NCBI GenBank assembly: GCA_963784675.1
Contig: CAWASE010000019.1
Location: forward strand, 62,001-126,000
Source: SCTD01 sp963784675
GTDB lineage: Bacteria; Actinomycetota; Actinomycetes; Mycobacteriales; SCTD01
Direction of reading: 5' to 3'
DNA: 64,000 bases
The notes under the pieces were generated by a model, which saw nothing but the letters and a program-made list of their open reading frames with translations, did no database searches and had not been told where the DNA came from. Numbering within the stretch: the stretch's first letter is position 1; each line of letters opens with the position of its first letter. The position numbers and the translations under genes were made by a program. Of this stretch, positions 1-7,952 are shown piece by piece.

Positions 1-456
1 GACATCGGCAAGATCGTCAATCCGGTCATCGTCGAGGGCCAGGTGCACGGCGGGCTCGCGCAGGGCATCGCGCAGGCGCTGTACGAGGAGGCCGTCTACG
101 ACGCCGAGGGCAACCTGACCACCGGCTCGCTGGTCGACTACCTCGTGCCGGCCGCGCCCGACCTGCCGCACTTCGACACCGGCCGCACCGAGACGCCCGC
201 GACCAGCAACCCGTTGGGCGTCAAGGGTGTCGGCGAGGCCGGCACGATCGCCTCGACCCCGGCGGTCATGAACGCCGTCGTCGACGCGCTGCGCCCCTAC
301 GGCGTGAACAACCTGGACATGCCCGCGACGCCGGAGCGGGTCTGGCGGGCCATCCACGACGACGGCACGCTGCGCGCGACCTCGGGCACCGTCGCCTACG
401 GGGGCGCGTCCACCGCGACCACCGCCGGCACCACGAGCAACGGAGCGTCCGCATGA
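1..456 (+). CDS. coxL: Molybdenum hydroxylase large subunit (CoxL/XdhA-type), C-terminal end only
   Basis: The reading frame is already open at base 1 and runs to a TGA at 454-456, so only the last 151 residues are present. They match the end of the Mo-molybdopterin subunit of aerobic CO dehydrogenase/xanthine dehydrogenase family enzymes: GQVHGGLAQGIAQALYEE, then KGVGEAGTIASTPAV, whose Glu corresponds to the active-site base of the family. KGVGEAGT with an A/T-rich continuation is more typical of the broad xanthine dehydrogenase/form II group than of authenticated form I CO dehydrogenase. The loop that separates these groups lies off the window, so the substrate is open. The stop overlaps the next start by 4 nt. 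The tail after the conserved part is Thr/Ala/Ser-rich. Confidence 0.9.
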   Translation, partial: DIGKIVNPVIVEGQVHGGLAQGIAQALYEEAVYDAEGNLTTGSLVDYLVPAAPDLPHFDTGRTETPATSNPLGVKGVGEAGTIASTPAVMNAVVDALRPYGVNNLDMPATPERVWRAIHDDGTLRATSGTVAYGGASTATTAGTTSNGASA

Positions 457-1313
457 TCCCCGCCGCGTTCGACTACGTCGCGCCCACCACGCTCGCCGAG
501 GCGATCACCGCGCTCGGCGAGGCCGGCGAGGACGCCAAGATCCTCGCCGGCGGGCAGAGCCTGCTGCCGGTGCTGCGGCTACGGCTGTCGTTCCCGACCG
601 TGCTGGTCGACCTGTCCAAGGTCGCCGAGCTCAAGGGGGTCCGCGAGGACGGTGACAGCCTGGTCATCGGCGCGATGACCCGGCACAGCGACGTCATGGA
701 GGACCCGCTCGTGCGCCGGCACGCCGCGCTGCTGTCTGCCGCCACCGCCACCGTCGCCGATCCGGCGGTGCGCCACCGCGGCACCTTCGGCGGGGCGCTG
801 GCCCATGCCGACCCGGCCGGTGACCTCGCCGCCGTCGCCCTGGCCCTGGACGCCGAGCTGGTCGCCGAGGGGCCCGGCGGACGTCGGTCCATCGCGGCGG
901 CCGACTTCTTCCAGGACTATCTGGAGACGGCGCTGTCCCCGGACGAGATCCTCGCCGAGATCCGGTTGCCGAAGCTCGAAGGCAGCTGGGGGGTGCGGTA
1001 CGAGAAGTTCAACCGCGTCGCGCAGGCGTGGGCGATCGTCGGGGTGGCCGCAGCGGTGCGGCTCGACGGCGGCAGCATCGCCGAGGCCAGGATCGGACTC
1101 ACCAACATGGGCTCGACCCCCCTGCGCGCCCGCGACGTGGAGCAGGCGCTCGTCGGCGCGGCGGACCGGGCCGCCGTGACGGCCGCGGTCGCGACCGTGG
1201 CCGAGGGCACGAGCCCGCCCGCGGACCTCGGCGGCCAGCCCGACTACCGCCGGCACCTGGCCAGGGTGCTCACCGGACGAGCCGTCGTCGCCGCGGCCGG
1301 GTTCGGCAGCTGA
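453..1313 (+). CDS. coxM: Molybdenum hydroxylase FAD-binding subunit (CoxM-type)
   Basis: 286 residues, the usual size for the medium FAD subunit that passes electrons from the Fe-S subunit to the acceptor. AGGQSLLP (residues 32-39) is the first FAD-contact motif and TFGGALAHADPAGDL (about 110-124) is the second. The C-terminal CO dehydrogenase flavoprotein domain follows from about residue 175. The ATG at 453 overlaps the stop of the large-subunit gene, which points to translational coupling. The small 2Fe-2S subunit expected in the complex is not seen and may lie upstream of the window. Confidence 0.93.
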   Translation: MIPAAFDYVAPTTLAEAITALGEAGEDAKILAGGQSLLPVLRLRLSFPTVLVDLSKVAELKGVREDGDSLVIGAMTRHSDVMEDPLVRRHAALLSAATATVADPAVRHRGTFGGALAHADPAGDLAAVALALDAELVAEGPGGRRSIAAADFFQDYLETALSPDEILAEIRLPKLEGSWGVRYEKFNRVAQAWAIVGVAAAVRLDGGSIAEARIGLTNMGSTPLRARDVEQALVGAADRAAVTAAVATVAEGTSPPADLGGQPDYRRHLARVLTGRAVVAAAGFGS

Positions 1314-1354
1314 CGGCCGGTCCGCCCGTCCGGCGGGGTCTGCTCCCTGCAGGG

Positions 1355-2236
1355 GTGCAGGATCCCGCCGGGCTGCGAGGGCTGCTGGCCGACGCCGGCT
1401 ATCTCGCCGACGAGGGGGTCGCCACCGCCGCCTATCTCGCCCTGGCCCTGCCGCGCCCCCTGTTCCTGGAGGGCGAGGCCGGCGTCGGCAAGACCGCGCT
1501 GGCGCACGCCCTCGCGGCGGTCGTCGGGGCCGACCTGCTCCGGTTGCAGTGCTACGAGGGCATCGACGCCAGCCAGGCCCTGTACGACTGGGACTTTCCG
1601 CGGCAGCTGCTGCACCTGCGTGCGGCCGAGGCGGCCGGGGGCGGTGACGCGCAGGCGCTCGAGAGCGAGGTGTACAGCCGACGCTTCCTGCTGGCCCGTC
1701 CGTTGCTGGCAGCGCTCGAGACCACCCCGGCGGTGCTGCTCGTCGACGAGGTCGACCGTGCCGACGACGAGTTCGAGGCCTTCTTGCTGGAGGTGCTCTC
1801 GGACTACACCGTCACCGTGCCCGAGCTCGGCACCATCCGTGCCGAGGTCGCACCGATCGTCGTGGTGACGAGCAACCGCACCCGCGAGGTGCACGATGCG
1901 CTCAAGCGCCGCTGTCTCTACCACTGGGTGGAGCACCCGGACTTCGAGCGCGAGGTCGCGATCGTGCGCCAGCGCGTCCCTGAGGCCGCGGCCGTCCTGG
2001 TCGCGCAGGTGGCCCGGGCGGTGGCGGCGTTGCGCGCGGAAGACCTGCTCAAGCCACCGGGCGTGGCCGAGACCATCGACTGGACGCAGGCGTTGGTCGC
2101 CCTCGGCGCCGAGCAGCTCGACGCCGGGCTCGCGACCGCCACGCTCGGGGCGGTGCTGAAGTACCGCGAGGACCAGCAGCACGCCCAGCGCCTGGACGTG
2201 CAGCAGATGATCGCCACCGCCGTCCTGGGTCGATGA
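1355..2236 (+). CDS. coxD: MoxR-family AAA+ ATPase (CoxD-like)
   Basis: A 293-residue MoxR-type ATPase. Walker A GEAGVGKT is at about residues 39-46 and Walker B VLLVDEVD at about 127-134; the sensor region reads VVVTSNRTREVHDALKRR. In cox clusters CoxD acts with the VWA protein CoxE as a chaperone pair that matures the Mo/Cu active site. The frame is open far upstream, but that part lies inside coxM. The GTG at 1355, just after the coxM stop, gives a protein of normal length. Its stop overlaps the next gene by 4 nt. The exact start is less certain than the identity. Confidence 0.88.
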   Translation: MQDPAGLRGLLADAGYLADEGVATAAYLALALPRPLFLEGEAGVGKTALAHALAAVVGADLLRLQCYEGIDASQALYDWDFPRQLLHLRAAEAAGGGDAQALESEVYSRRFLLARPLLAALETTPAVLLVDEVDRADDEFEAFLLEVLSDYTVTVPELGTIRAEVAPIVVVTSNRTREVHDALKRRCLYHWVEHPDFEREVAIVRQRVPEAAAVLVAQVARAVAALRAEDLLKPPGVAETIDWTQALVALGAEQLDAGLATATLGAVLKYREDQQHAQRLDVQQMIATAVLGR

Positions 2237-3414
2237 CCACGACCTGGGCCGGGTCGAGGTCGGCGAGCCGGGACGGCGTCGACAGCCTGGTCGGGCTGGC
2301 GGCAACCCTGCGCGCGGCAGGCGTCCCGGCGACGTCCGATCGCGTCCAGGCCGCGGTGTCGGCCCTGGCCGGCCTCGACGCCGCGAAGCGCGCCGACGTC
2401 TACTGGGCGGGCCGCCTGACGCTGTGCGGCACGCGTGAGGAGCAGCAGCGCTACGACACCGTCTTCGACGCCTACTTCGGCGCGCGCCCCGGCTCGGTGG
2501 TGCGCCGGCAGCGCCTGACCACGAGCCAGCTGCGGCTGGTCGCCGACGCGGGAGAGCCCGGGCTGGACGGCGACGACGAGCCGCCCGGCGCAGCGCCGGC
2601 GCAGGCGGCTGCCAGCAGCGTGGAACAGCTGCGGCACCGCGACGTCAGCACGCTCGACAGCCGCGAGAAGGCTGAGCTGCGGGCCCTGCTCGCTGCCCTG
2701 ACCCTCCCGGGACAGGTCCGGCGCACCCGCCGCCGCCGACCGTCGGCCCGCGGCGGGGTCGACGGCGCGCGCACCGTACGCGCCTGGCTCGCCGCCGGGG
2801 GGGAGCCGGCGCGGCTGCGCTACCGCTCGCCCGTCACCCGCCCCCGTCGCGTGGTGCTGCTCGTGGACGTGAGCGGCTCCATGGATGCCTACGCCGACGC
2901 GCTGCTGCGGTTCGCCCATGCCGCCTCCCGGCGGGGGAGAGCGGCCGGTCCGGTCGAGGTGTTCGCCCTCGGCACCCGGCTGACCCGGCTCACGCGCGAG
3001 CTCGCCCATCCCGACCCCGACACCGCGATGGCCGCCGTCGCCGCAGCGCTCGCGGACGCCGGCGGCGGCACCCGGCTCGGCGAGCTGCTCAAGCAGTTCC
3101 TGGACCGCTGGGGGCAGCGGGGAACCGCGCGCGGCGCGGTCGTCGTCGTGCTGTCCGACGGGTGGGAGCGGGGCGACGCGGCCCTGCTCGGGGACCAGAT
3201 GGCCCGGCTGCACCGGCTCGCGCACCGGGTCGTGTGGTCCAACCCGCGCAAGGCGGCCCCGGGCTACGCGCCGCTCGCCGCGGGGATGGCTGCGGCGCTG
3301 CCGCACGTTGACGACTTCGTGGAGGGTCACAGCCTGGGCGCGCTGGAGCAGCTGGCTGCCGTCGTGCTCGGCCGCGCCGCAGCGACCTCGGGACGGGACC
3401 GCGCGCGTGCGTGA
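2233..3414 (+). CDS. coxE: VWA-domain protein (CoxE-like)
   Basis: 393 residues. The C-terminal half is a von Willebrand factor A domain with a MIDAS motif DVSGSM (DxSxS, about residues 212-217) and a later VVVLSDGWERGD segment. The N-terminal half is the CoxE-family region, with an acidic, Ala-rich linker around residues 112-128. MoxR and VWA proteins typically form a pair that remodels a client enzyme; here the client is the adjacent molybdenum hydroxylase. It starts at an ATG overlapping the coxD stop and ends inside the start of the XdhC gene, so the five cofactor/assembly genes are probably one transcript. Confidence 0.88.
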   Translation: MTTTWAGSRSASRDGVDSLVGLAATLRAAGVPATSDRVQAAVSALAGLDAAKRADVYWAGRLTLCGTREEQQRYDTVFDAYFGARPGSVVRRQRLTTSQLRLVADAGEPGLDGDDEPPGAAPAQAAASSVEQLRHRDVSTLDSREKAELRALLAALTLPGQVRRTRRRRPSARGGVDGARTVRAWLAAGGEPARLRYRSPVTRPRRVVLLVDVSGSMDAYADALLRFAHAASRRGRAAGPVEVFALGTRLTRLTRELAHPDPDTAMAAVAAALADAGGGTRLGELLKQFLDRWGQRGTARGAVVVVLSDGWERGDAALLGDQMARLHRLAHRVVWSNPRKAAPGYAPLAAGMAAALPHVDDFVEGHSLGALEQLAAVVLGRAAATSGRDRARA

Positions 3415-4530
3415 CCTCGCCGTCGGACTGCGCCACCTGCTCGACGCGGGCGGTCCCTTCGCGCTCGCCACGGTCATCGGCGCGCGGGGTTCCTCGCCCC
3501 GACCCCCGGAGCGGCGATGGCGGTGGCGGCCGACGGTGAGGCGCTCGGCAGCATCTCGGGCGGCTGCGTCGAGGGTGCCGTCTACGGCACGGCCGAGCAG
3601 GTGCTCGCCGACGGCGAGGCGGTCGTCCAGACCTACGGCTACAGCGACGACGACGCGTTCGCCGTCGGGCTCACCTGCGGCGGCACCCTGGAGGTGCTCG
3701 TCGCGCCGGCCGACCGCGAGGTCCTCACCGCCTGGACCGCGGCGATGGCCGTCGACGCGCCGGTGGCGCTGGCGACCGTCGTCGGCGGTCCCGCCCGCCT
3801 CGGCGCCCAGCGGCTCGTCGGCGTCGATGCGGCCGTGGGCACGCTGGGCGCCGACGGCCTCGACCTGGCCGTCGCCGACGACGCAAGGGGCATGCTCGCG
3901 CTCGGTCAGACCGGTGACCGGCACTACGGGCCGAACGGTCAGCGGCGCATCGACGACGTGACGGTGTTCGTCCAGTCCTTCACCCCCCCGCCCCGCATGC
4001 TCGTGTTCGGGGCCACCGACTTCGCGGCCGCGGTCAGCCGGGTCGGCGTCTTCCTGGGCTATCGAGTGACCGTGTGCGACGCCCGTCCGGTGTTCGCCAC
4101 CGCTCGACGCTTCCCGGAGGCGCACGAGGTCGTCTGCGCCTGGCCGCACGCCTACCTGCAGCACACGCAGATCGACGAACGCACGGTGCTCTGCGTGCTC
4201 ACTCACGACCCGAAGTTCGACGTGCCGCTGCTCGAGGTCGCGCTGCGCGGTCCGGCGGCCTACATCGGGGCTATGGGCAGCCGGCGCACCCACGACGACC
4301 GCCTCCGTCGGCTGCGCGAGGTAGGGGTGCCGGAGGCGCAGCTGGCCCGGCTGCACTCGCCGATCGGCCTGGACCTCGGTGCCCGGACGGCGGAGGAGAC
4401 GGCGATCTCCATCGCGGCCGAGATCGTGCAGAAGCGGTGGGGCGGTTCCGGACGACCGCTCGCCAGCACGGGAGGAGACATCCACGTCGACCTCCGGCCC
4501 GGCATCGGCGCCTCGGTGGTGGGCTCGTGA
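3407..4530 (+). CDS. XdhC/CoxF family molybdenum cofactor maturation protein, with apparent -1 frameshift
   Basis: XdhC-family proteins help insert or sulfurate the Mo cofactor of hydroxylases. The GTG at 3407 opens a frame encoding the family N-terminus, ALATVIGARGSSPRPP. This frame breaks at a run of five C (3503-3507), and the protein resumes one frame over as GAAMAVAADGEALGSISGGCVEG. Adding one C restores a continuous protein of about 374 residues. The C-terminal part has the Rossmann segment MLVFGATDFAAAV and the family motif YIGAMGSRRTHDDR. Either the assembly lost a base or the gene is broken. A short protein starting at ATG 3517 would lack the N-terminal motif. It overlaps both neighbours by a few bases. 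Confidence 0.82.
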
Positions 4531-5129
4531 GCGTCGCCGGGCTGCTGCTGGCAGCAGGGGAGGGGCGCCGCTTCGGCGGGCCCAAAGCTCTCATCGAGCT
4601 CGACGGAGAACCCCTGGTGCGCAGGGGGATCCGGTTGCTGATCCAAGGCGGTTGTGACCCCGTCGTCGTCGTGCTCGGGGCGGCCGCCGAGCGCGTCGCG
4701 CCGCTCTGCGAGGGCGTCGAGGTCGTCGTGGCAGAGCAGTGGCACAGCGGCATGGGTGCCTCCCTGCGGGCAGGGCTCGCTGCGTTGGACGGGCGAGCGG
4801 ACGCCTGCATCGTCGCCCTGGCGGACCAGCCGCTGGTGAGCGCCGACAGCATCCGACTGCTGCTCGCGGCACCGGGTCCCGCCGCGGTGGCCAGCTACGA
4901 GGGCCGGCGGCGCAACCCGGTCCGGCTCGATGCCGCCGTCTGGGCCGACGTCGCCGCCGCCGCCGTCGGCGACGAAGGTGCGCGCGGCTGGTTGCGTGAC
5001 CACCCCGAGCAGGTCTTCGAGGTCGACTGCACCGGCACCGGCAGTCCCGACGACATCGACACGCCCGCCGACCTGATCGCCGTCCGCGCCCGCACGTCCG
5101 ATCCCGACCCCGAGGTGGTAGCCCGATGA
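4527..5129 (+). CDS. MobA-like nucleotidyltransferase (MocA-type molybdenum cofactor cytidylyltransferase)
   Basis: A 200-residue protein from GTG 4527. It starts with the nucleotidyltransferase signature LLLAAGEGRRFGGPKALIELDGEPLV in shortened form: LAAGEGRRFG, then a Lys, then the dinucleotide-fold strand VVVVLGAAAERV. ADQPLV in the middle is the usual metal-binding aspartate region. The family joins CTP or GTP to molybdopterin. Its position inside a cox/xdh operon, overlapping the XdhC gene by 4 nt and coxG by 4 nt, favours the MCD-type cytidylyltransferase used by xanthine dehydrogenase-family enzymes over a sugar or CDP-ribitol enzyme. Confidence 0.82.
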   Translation: MSVAGLLLAAGEGRRFGGPKALIELDGEPLVRRGIRLLIQGGCDPVVVVLGAAAERVAPLCEGVEVVVAEQWHSGMGASLRAGLAALDGRADACIVALADQPLVSADSIRLLLAAPGPAAVASYEGRRRNPVRLDAAVWADVAAAAVGDEGARGWLRDHPEQVFEVDCTGTGSPDDIDTPADLIAVRARTSDPDPEVVAR

Positions 5130-5836
5130 AGCTCGAGAACCGTTTCACCGTGCCCGTACCCGTCGAGCAGGCGTGGCAGGTGCTGCTCGACGTCGAACGG
5201 ATCGCGCCGTGCATGCCGGGCGCGACCCTGACCAGCCACGACGGAGACGACTTCGAGGGCACCGTGAAGGTGAAGGTCGGGCCGATCAACCTGACCTACG
5301 GCGGCAAGGCCCGGTTCGTCTCCAAGGACGACGCCACCCACGTCGCGGTCATCGACGGCAGCGGCAAGGAGACGCGCGGTACCGGGACCGCCAAGGCGCT
5401 GATCACCTGTCGGTTGCTGGACAAGGGCGACGTCACCGAGGTGGAGGTCGACACGGACCTGAACGTCACGGGCAAGCCCGCCCAGTTCGGGCGGGGAGTG
5501 CTGGCCGACGTCAGCGCGAAGCTCGTCGACCAGTTCGCGGCCTGCCTGTCGGAGGAGATCCAAGCGGGGGCGGCGTCAGCCCCGGCCGCGCGGATGTCGG
5601 CGGCGACGGACCCCACGTCGGGGGGCACGGCTGGGGGTACCACGACAGGCGGCACCACGACAGGCGATACCCCGGTAGGCGAGGCTCCTGCGGCGCGCGT
5701 GCTCCCGCCCCGCGCGCCCGCCGAGCCGATCGACCTCCTGGGCACCGCCGGGGCTCCGGTGCTCAAGCGGTTGGCGCCGGTGGCGGCGGCGGTGGTGGTG
5801 CTGGTGCTGCTCGTGCGTCACCGGCGTCGGCGCTGA
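5126..5836 (+). CDS. coxG: CoxG-like SRPBCC protein with C-terminal membrane anchor
   Basis: 236 residues. Positions 1-150 form a CoxG/SRPBCC fold beginning KLENRFTVPVPVEQAW, with CMPGATL near residue 31. A Gly/Thr/Ala-rich linker (about 155-195) follows, then a single hydrophobic segment (about 213-229) and an RHRRRR tail facing the cytoplasm. In CO oxidisers CoxG is reported to recruit CO dehydrogenase to the membrane and to quinone, and the anchor here agrees with that. It is the last gene of the operon. A perfect 14-nt tandem repeat lies across its stop codon. Confidence 0.88.
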   Translation: MKLENRFTVPVPVEQAWQVLLDVERIAPCMPGATLTSHDGDDFEGTVKVKVGPINLTYGGKARFVSKDDATHVAVIDGSGKETRGTGTAKALITCRLLDKGDVTEVEVDTDLNVTGKPAQFGRGVLADVSAKLVDQFAACLSEEIQAGAASAPAARMSAATDPTSGGTAGGTTTGGTTTGDTPVGEAPAARVLPPRAPAEPIDLLGTAGAPVLKRLAPVAAAVVVLVLLVRHRRRR

Positions 5837-5854
5837 GTGGTCGGCGCTGAGTGG
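5827..5854. repeat. Perfect 14-nt tandem duplication across the coxG stop codon
   Basis: TCGGCGCTGAGTGG occurs at 5827-5840 and again at 5841-5854. The first copy contains the coxG TGA. It is probably a slipped-strand duplication, and no function is implied. Confidence 0.7.
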
Positions 5855-5866
5855 TCGCCGGCGTCG

Positions 5867-6340
5867 TCAGCCCACCTGCGGGACGACGGTCCCACCGACG
5901 GCCTCGGCCACCTTGTCCGCCGACGCGGTGAGCACCGTCTGCACCGCCCAGTTCTCGCCGACGACGGAGTTTGCCAACGGCTCGCGGGTGGCCAGGTAGT
6001 CCTGCCGCTCGGCGTCGTCGGCGAAGACGAGCAGCACCGCGTCCTCGGTCCCCTCCAGCACGCAGCTCTTGGCCTCGCTCACCCCCGGGTAGCTGCCCAC
6101 CATCAGGTCCTCGCACGTCAGCCCACCTGCGGTCAGGGCCGCAGCGATGGCGTCGGTGGTGGCGTAGGTGCCACCGCCGGAGAGGGCCAGCGGCGATGCG
6201 GCCGCTGTGGGGGTCGCGGTGCTCGTGCTCTCGGCGGAGGCCGTCGCCAGGGTCGGGTCGGCGGCGTCGGACGTGCACGCCGCCAGGCCGAGGACGAGGA
6301 ACAGGGCGGTGGCCGGGACGGCCGTCGTCGATCTGCGCAT
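5867..6340 (-). CDS. Small predicted lipoprotein, function unknown
   Basis: 157 residues. The N-terminus is basic, then hydrophobic, ending in the lipobox LAAC with the lipidated Cys at residue 22. A Ser/Thr/Ala/Pro-rich spacer leads to a small mixed domain with two further Cys (in LTCEDLM and AKSCVLEG) that could form a disulfide outside the cell. The pattern LVFADDAERQDYLA near the C-terminus occurs in small actinobacterial lipoproteins, but I do not recognise a named family. It is convergent with the cox operon, and no neighbour suggests a role. Confidence 0.75.
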   Translation of the reverse strand: MRRSTTAVPATALFLVLGLAACTSDAADPTLATASAESTSTATPTAAASPLALSGGGTYATTDAIAAALTAGGLTCEDLMVGSYPGVSEAKSCVLEGTEDAVLLVFADDAERQDYLATREPLANSVVGENWAVQTVLTASADKVAEAVGGTVVPQVG

Positions 6341-6370
6341 ACGGCCAGCCTGCCAGCCGCCGTCGTCGGC

Positions 6371-6850
6371 TCAGGACGGTCGGCGCCGCCGGGCGGCGTC
6401 GCGCGTGCTGTCGAAGGCCAGCGGAGGCAGCTCGTCGGCGGCGAAGAAGCCGGCGTCCGTGGCGTCGTCGGACGCGGCGAGCACGCCGCCGACGACCCGG
6501 GCGTGGAAGGCGAGGAAGAACGTCGCCCCGCGTCCGCCGCTCACGGCCGGACCGGGGTACACGTCCACGACGCCCAGGACTTCCACCTCCAGGCCGGTCT
6601 CCTCCCGCGTCTCGCGGGCCGCGGCCGCGCGCGGGTCCTCGCCGGCGTCGACGAAGCCGGCCGGCAGCGCCCAGGCGCCCTTGCCCGGGCCGACGCCGCG
6701 GCGCACCAGCAGCAGGCGACCCGCCTCGTCGTGGACGACGACTCCGACGCCGACCTTGGGATCCGCGTACTGCACGCGGTCGCAGGTCGAGCAGACGGGG
6801 TGCGGCTGCTGCGCGCCGAGCCGGCCGCCGCAGTGCGTGCAGTAGGTCAC
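6371..6850 (-). CDS. Nudix hydrolase with N-terminal zinc ribbon
   Basis: 159 residues from a GTG at 6850 with a strong AGGAGG five bases upstream; an upstream ATG would add about 26 unconserved residues. Residues 4-22 hold two CxxC pairs (CTHC and CSTC), a zinc ribbon. The Nudix box GFVDAGEDPRAAAARETREE plus TGL matches the consensus GX5EX7REUXEEXGU except for Thr at the first hydrophobic position. The zinc ribbon resembles the NudC/ADP-ribose pyrophosphatase-like subgroup, which hydrolyses nucleoside diphosphates linked to another moiety. The substrate cannot be told from sequence. Confidence 0.88.
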   Translation of the reverse strand: MTYCTHCGGRLGAQQPHPVCSTCDRVQYADPKVGVGVVVHDEAGRLLLVRRGVGPGKGAWALPAGFVDAGEDPRAAAARETREETGLEVEVLGVVDVYPGPAVSGGRGATFFLAFHARVVGGVLAASDDATDAGFFAADELPPLAFDSTRDAARRRRPS

Positions 6851-7005
6851 TGTTCCTCCTGGTCCGGGGACTGCCCGGCGCGAGCGTCTGCCCGCCCCGG
6901 CGCCGACCCCAGTCTGGTCGCCGGTCACCGCATCGGCCGGCTCTCCTGGAGGCGGCGACCCCGCCGCCGTTGGCTCCTCCGCGCACGAGCGGGCAAGATG
7001 AGCGC

Positions 7006-7926
7006 ATGACCATGCGCCCCACCGACATCAACATCGCCGGAGCCGTCGACCTGTCCTCCCTGCGCGCCCCGGCCGCGCCCGCTCCGGGAACGGCGCCGGC
7101 CGCAGGCGGTGGGGCTTTCGTCGTCGACGTCACCGAGGCCACCTTCGAGACCGAGGTGCTGCAGCGCTCCCTGCAGGTGCCGGTGCTGGTCGACTTCTGG
7201 GCCGAGTGGTGCGGTCCGTGCAAGCAGCTGTCCCCGGTGCTGGAGCGGCTCGCCGCCGAGGCCGGGGGGGCCTGGATCCTGGCCAAGGTCGACGTCGACG
7301 CCAACCAGGCACTGTCCGGACAGCTGCAGATCCAGAGCATCCCCACCGTGCTGCTGGCTCTCGGGGGCCGCCTCATCCAGGGCTTCACCGGCGCCCTGCC
7401 CGAGCGCGACCTGCGAGCCTTCCTCGAGCAGGTGATGGCCGCGGCCGCGCAGGCCGGTCTCCCGGGCGCGGACGCCACCGAGAACGGCGGACCCGTGCCG
7501 GCTCCGGTGCCGACCGAGCCGGAGATCGAGGCTGCTGAGCAGGCCATGGCGGACGGCGACTACGCCGCGGCCGGCGCGGCCTACGAGGCTCTGCTCGTCC
7601 GGCGGCCCGGCGACCCGGAGGCGGTGGCCGGACGCGCCTGGGCCGCCCTGCTGGCGCGCAGCGTCGACGCCGACCCGCAGACCGTCCTGGCCGCGGCGCA
7701 GGCCGCCCCGGACGACGTCGCCGCGCAGACGGCAGCCGCCGACGTCGAGGTGCTCACCGAGCGGATCGACGAGGCGATCGCACGGCTGGTGGCGCTGGTG
7801 CGTCGCACGACGGCGGAGGACCGCGACGCCGCACGGGTCCACCTGCTCAGCCTGCTCGACGCGCTGGACCCGGCGGACCCGCGGGTCGCGGCAGGTCGCC
7901 GGTCGCTGTCCAACGCGCTGTTCTGA
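7006..7926 (+). CDS. YbbN-type thioredoxin/TPR co-chaperone
   Basis: 306 residues from ATG 7006. A thioredoxin domain spans about 40-150 with the active site WCGPC at residues 68-72. The C-terminal half is Ala-rich and helical, with tetratricopeptide-like pairs (EAAEQAMADGDYAAAGAAYEAL and following) ending LDPADPRVAAGRRSLSNALF, as in YbbN/CnoX proteins. These proteins bind unfolded clients and hand them to chaperonins; the retained CxxC allows redox activity. A CAAGAT hexamer six bases before the ATG is a possible -10 for a leaderless transcript. ATG 7012 is an alternative start. Confidence 0.88.
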   Translation: MTMRPTDINIAGAVDLSSLRAPAAPAPGTAPAAGGGAFVVDVTEATFETEVLQRSLQVPVLVDFWAEWCGPCKQLSPVLERLAAEAGGAWILAKVDVDANQALSGQLQIQSIPTVLLALGGRLIQGFTGALPERDLRAFLEQVMAAAAQAGLPGADATENGGPVPAPVPTEPEIEAAEQAMADGDYAAAGAAYEALLVRRPGDPEAVAGRAWAALLARSVDADPQTVLAAAQAAPDDVAAQTAAADVEVLTERIDEAIARLVALVRRTTAEDRDAARVHLLSLLDALDPADPRVAAGRRSLSNALF

Positions 7927-7940
7927 GCCGCTCCCGACGG

Positions 7941-7946
7941 TACGGT
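7941..7946 (+). promoter_or_regulatory. Candidate -10 box of a leaderless transcript (sugar-binding lipoprotein gene)
   Basis: TACGGT lies 6 nt before the ATG at 7953 and there is no Shine-Dalgarno sequence. Transcription would begin at or next to the start codon. Confidence 0.55.
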
Positions 7947-7952
7947 CCCACG

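Noticed and set aside
3517..4530. XdhC protein starting at ATG 3517 as a normal short gene
   Set aside because: The conserved GSSPRPP N-terminus lies just upstream in the neighbouring frame and joins perfectly after one base is added.
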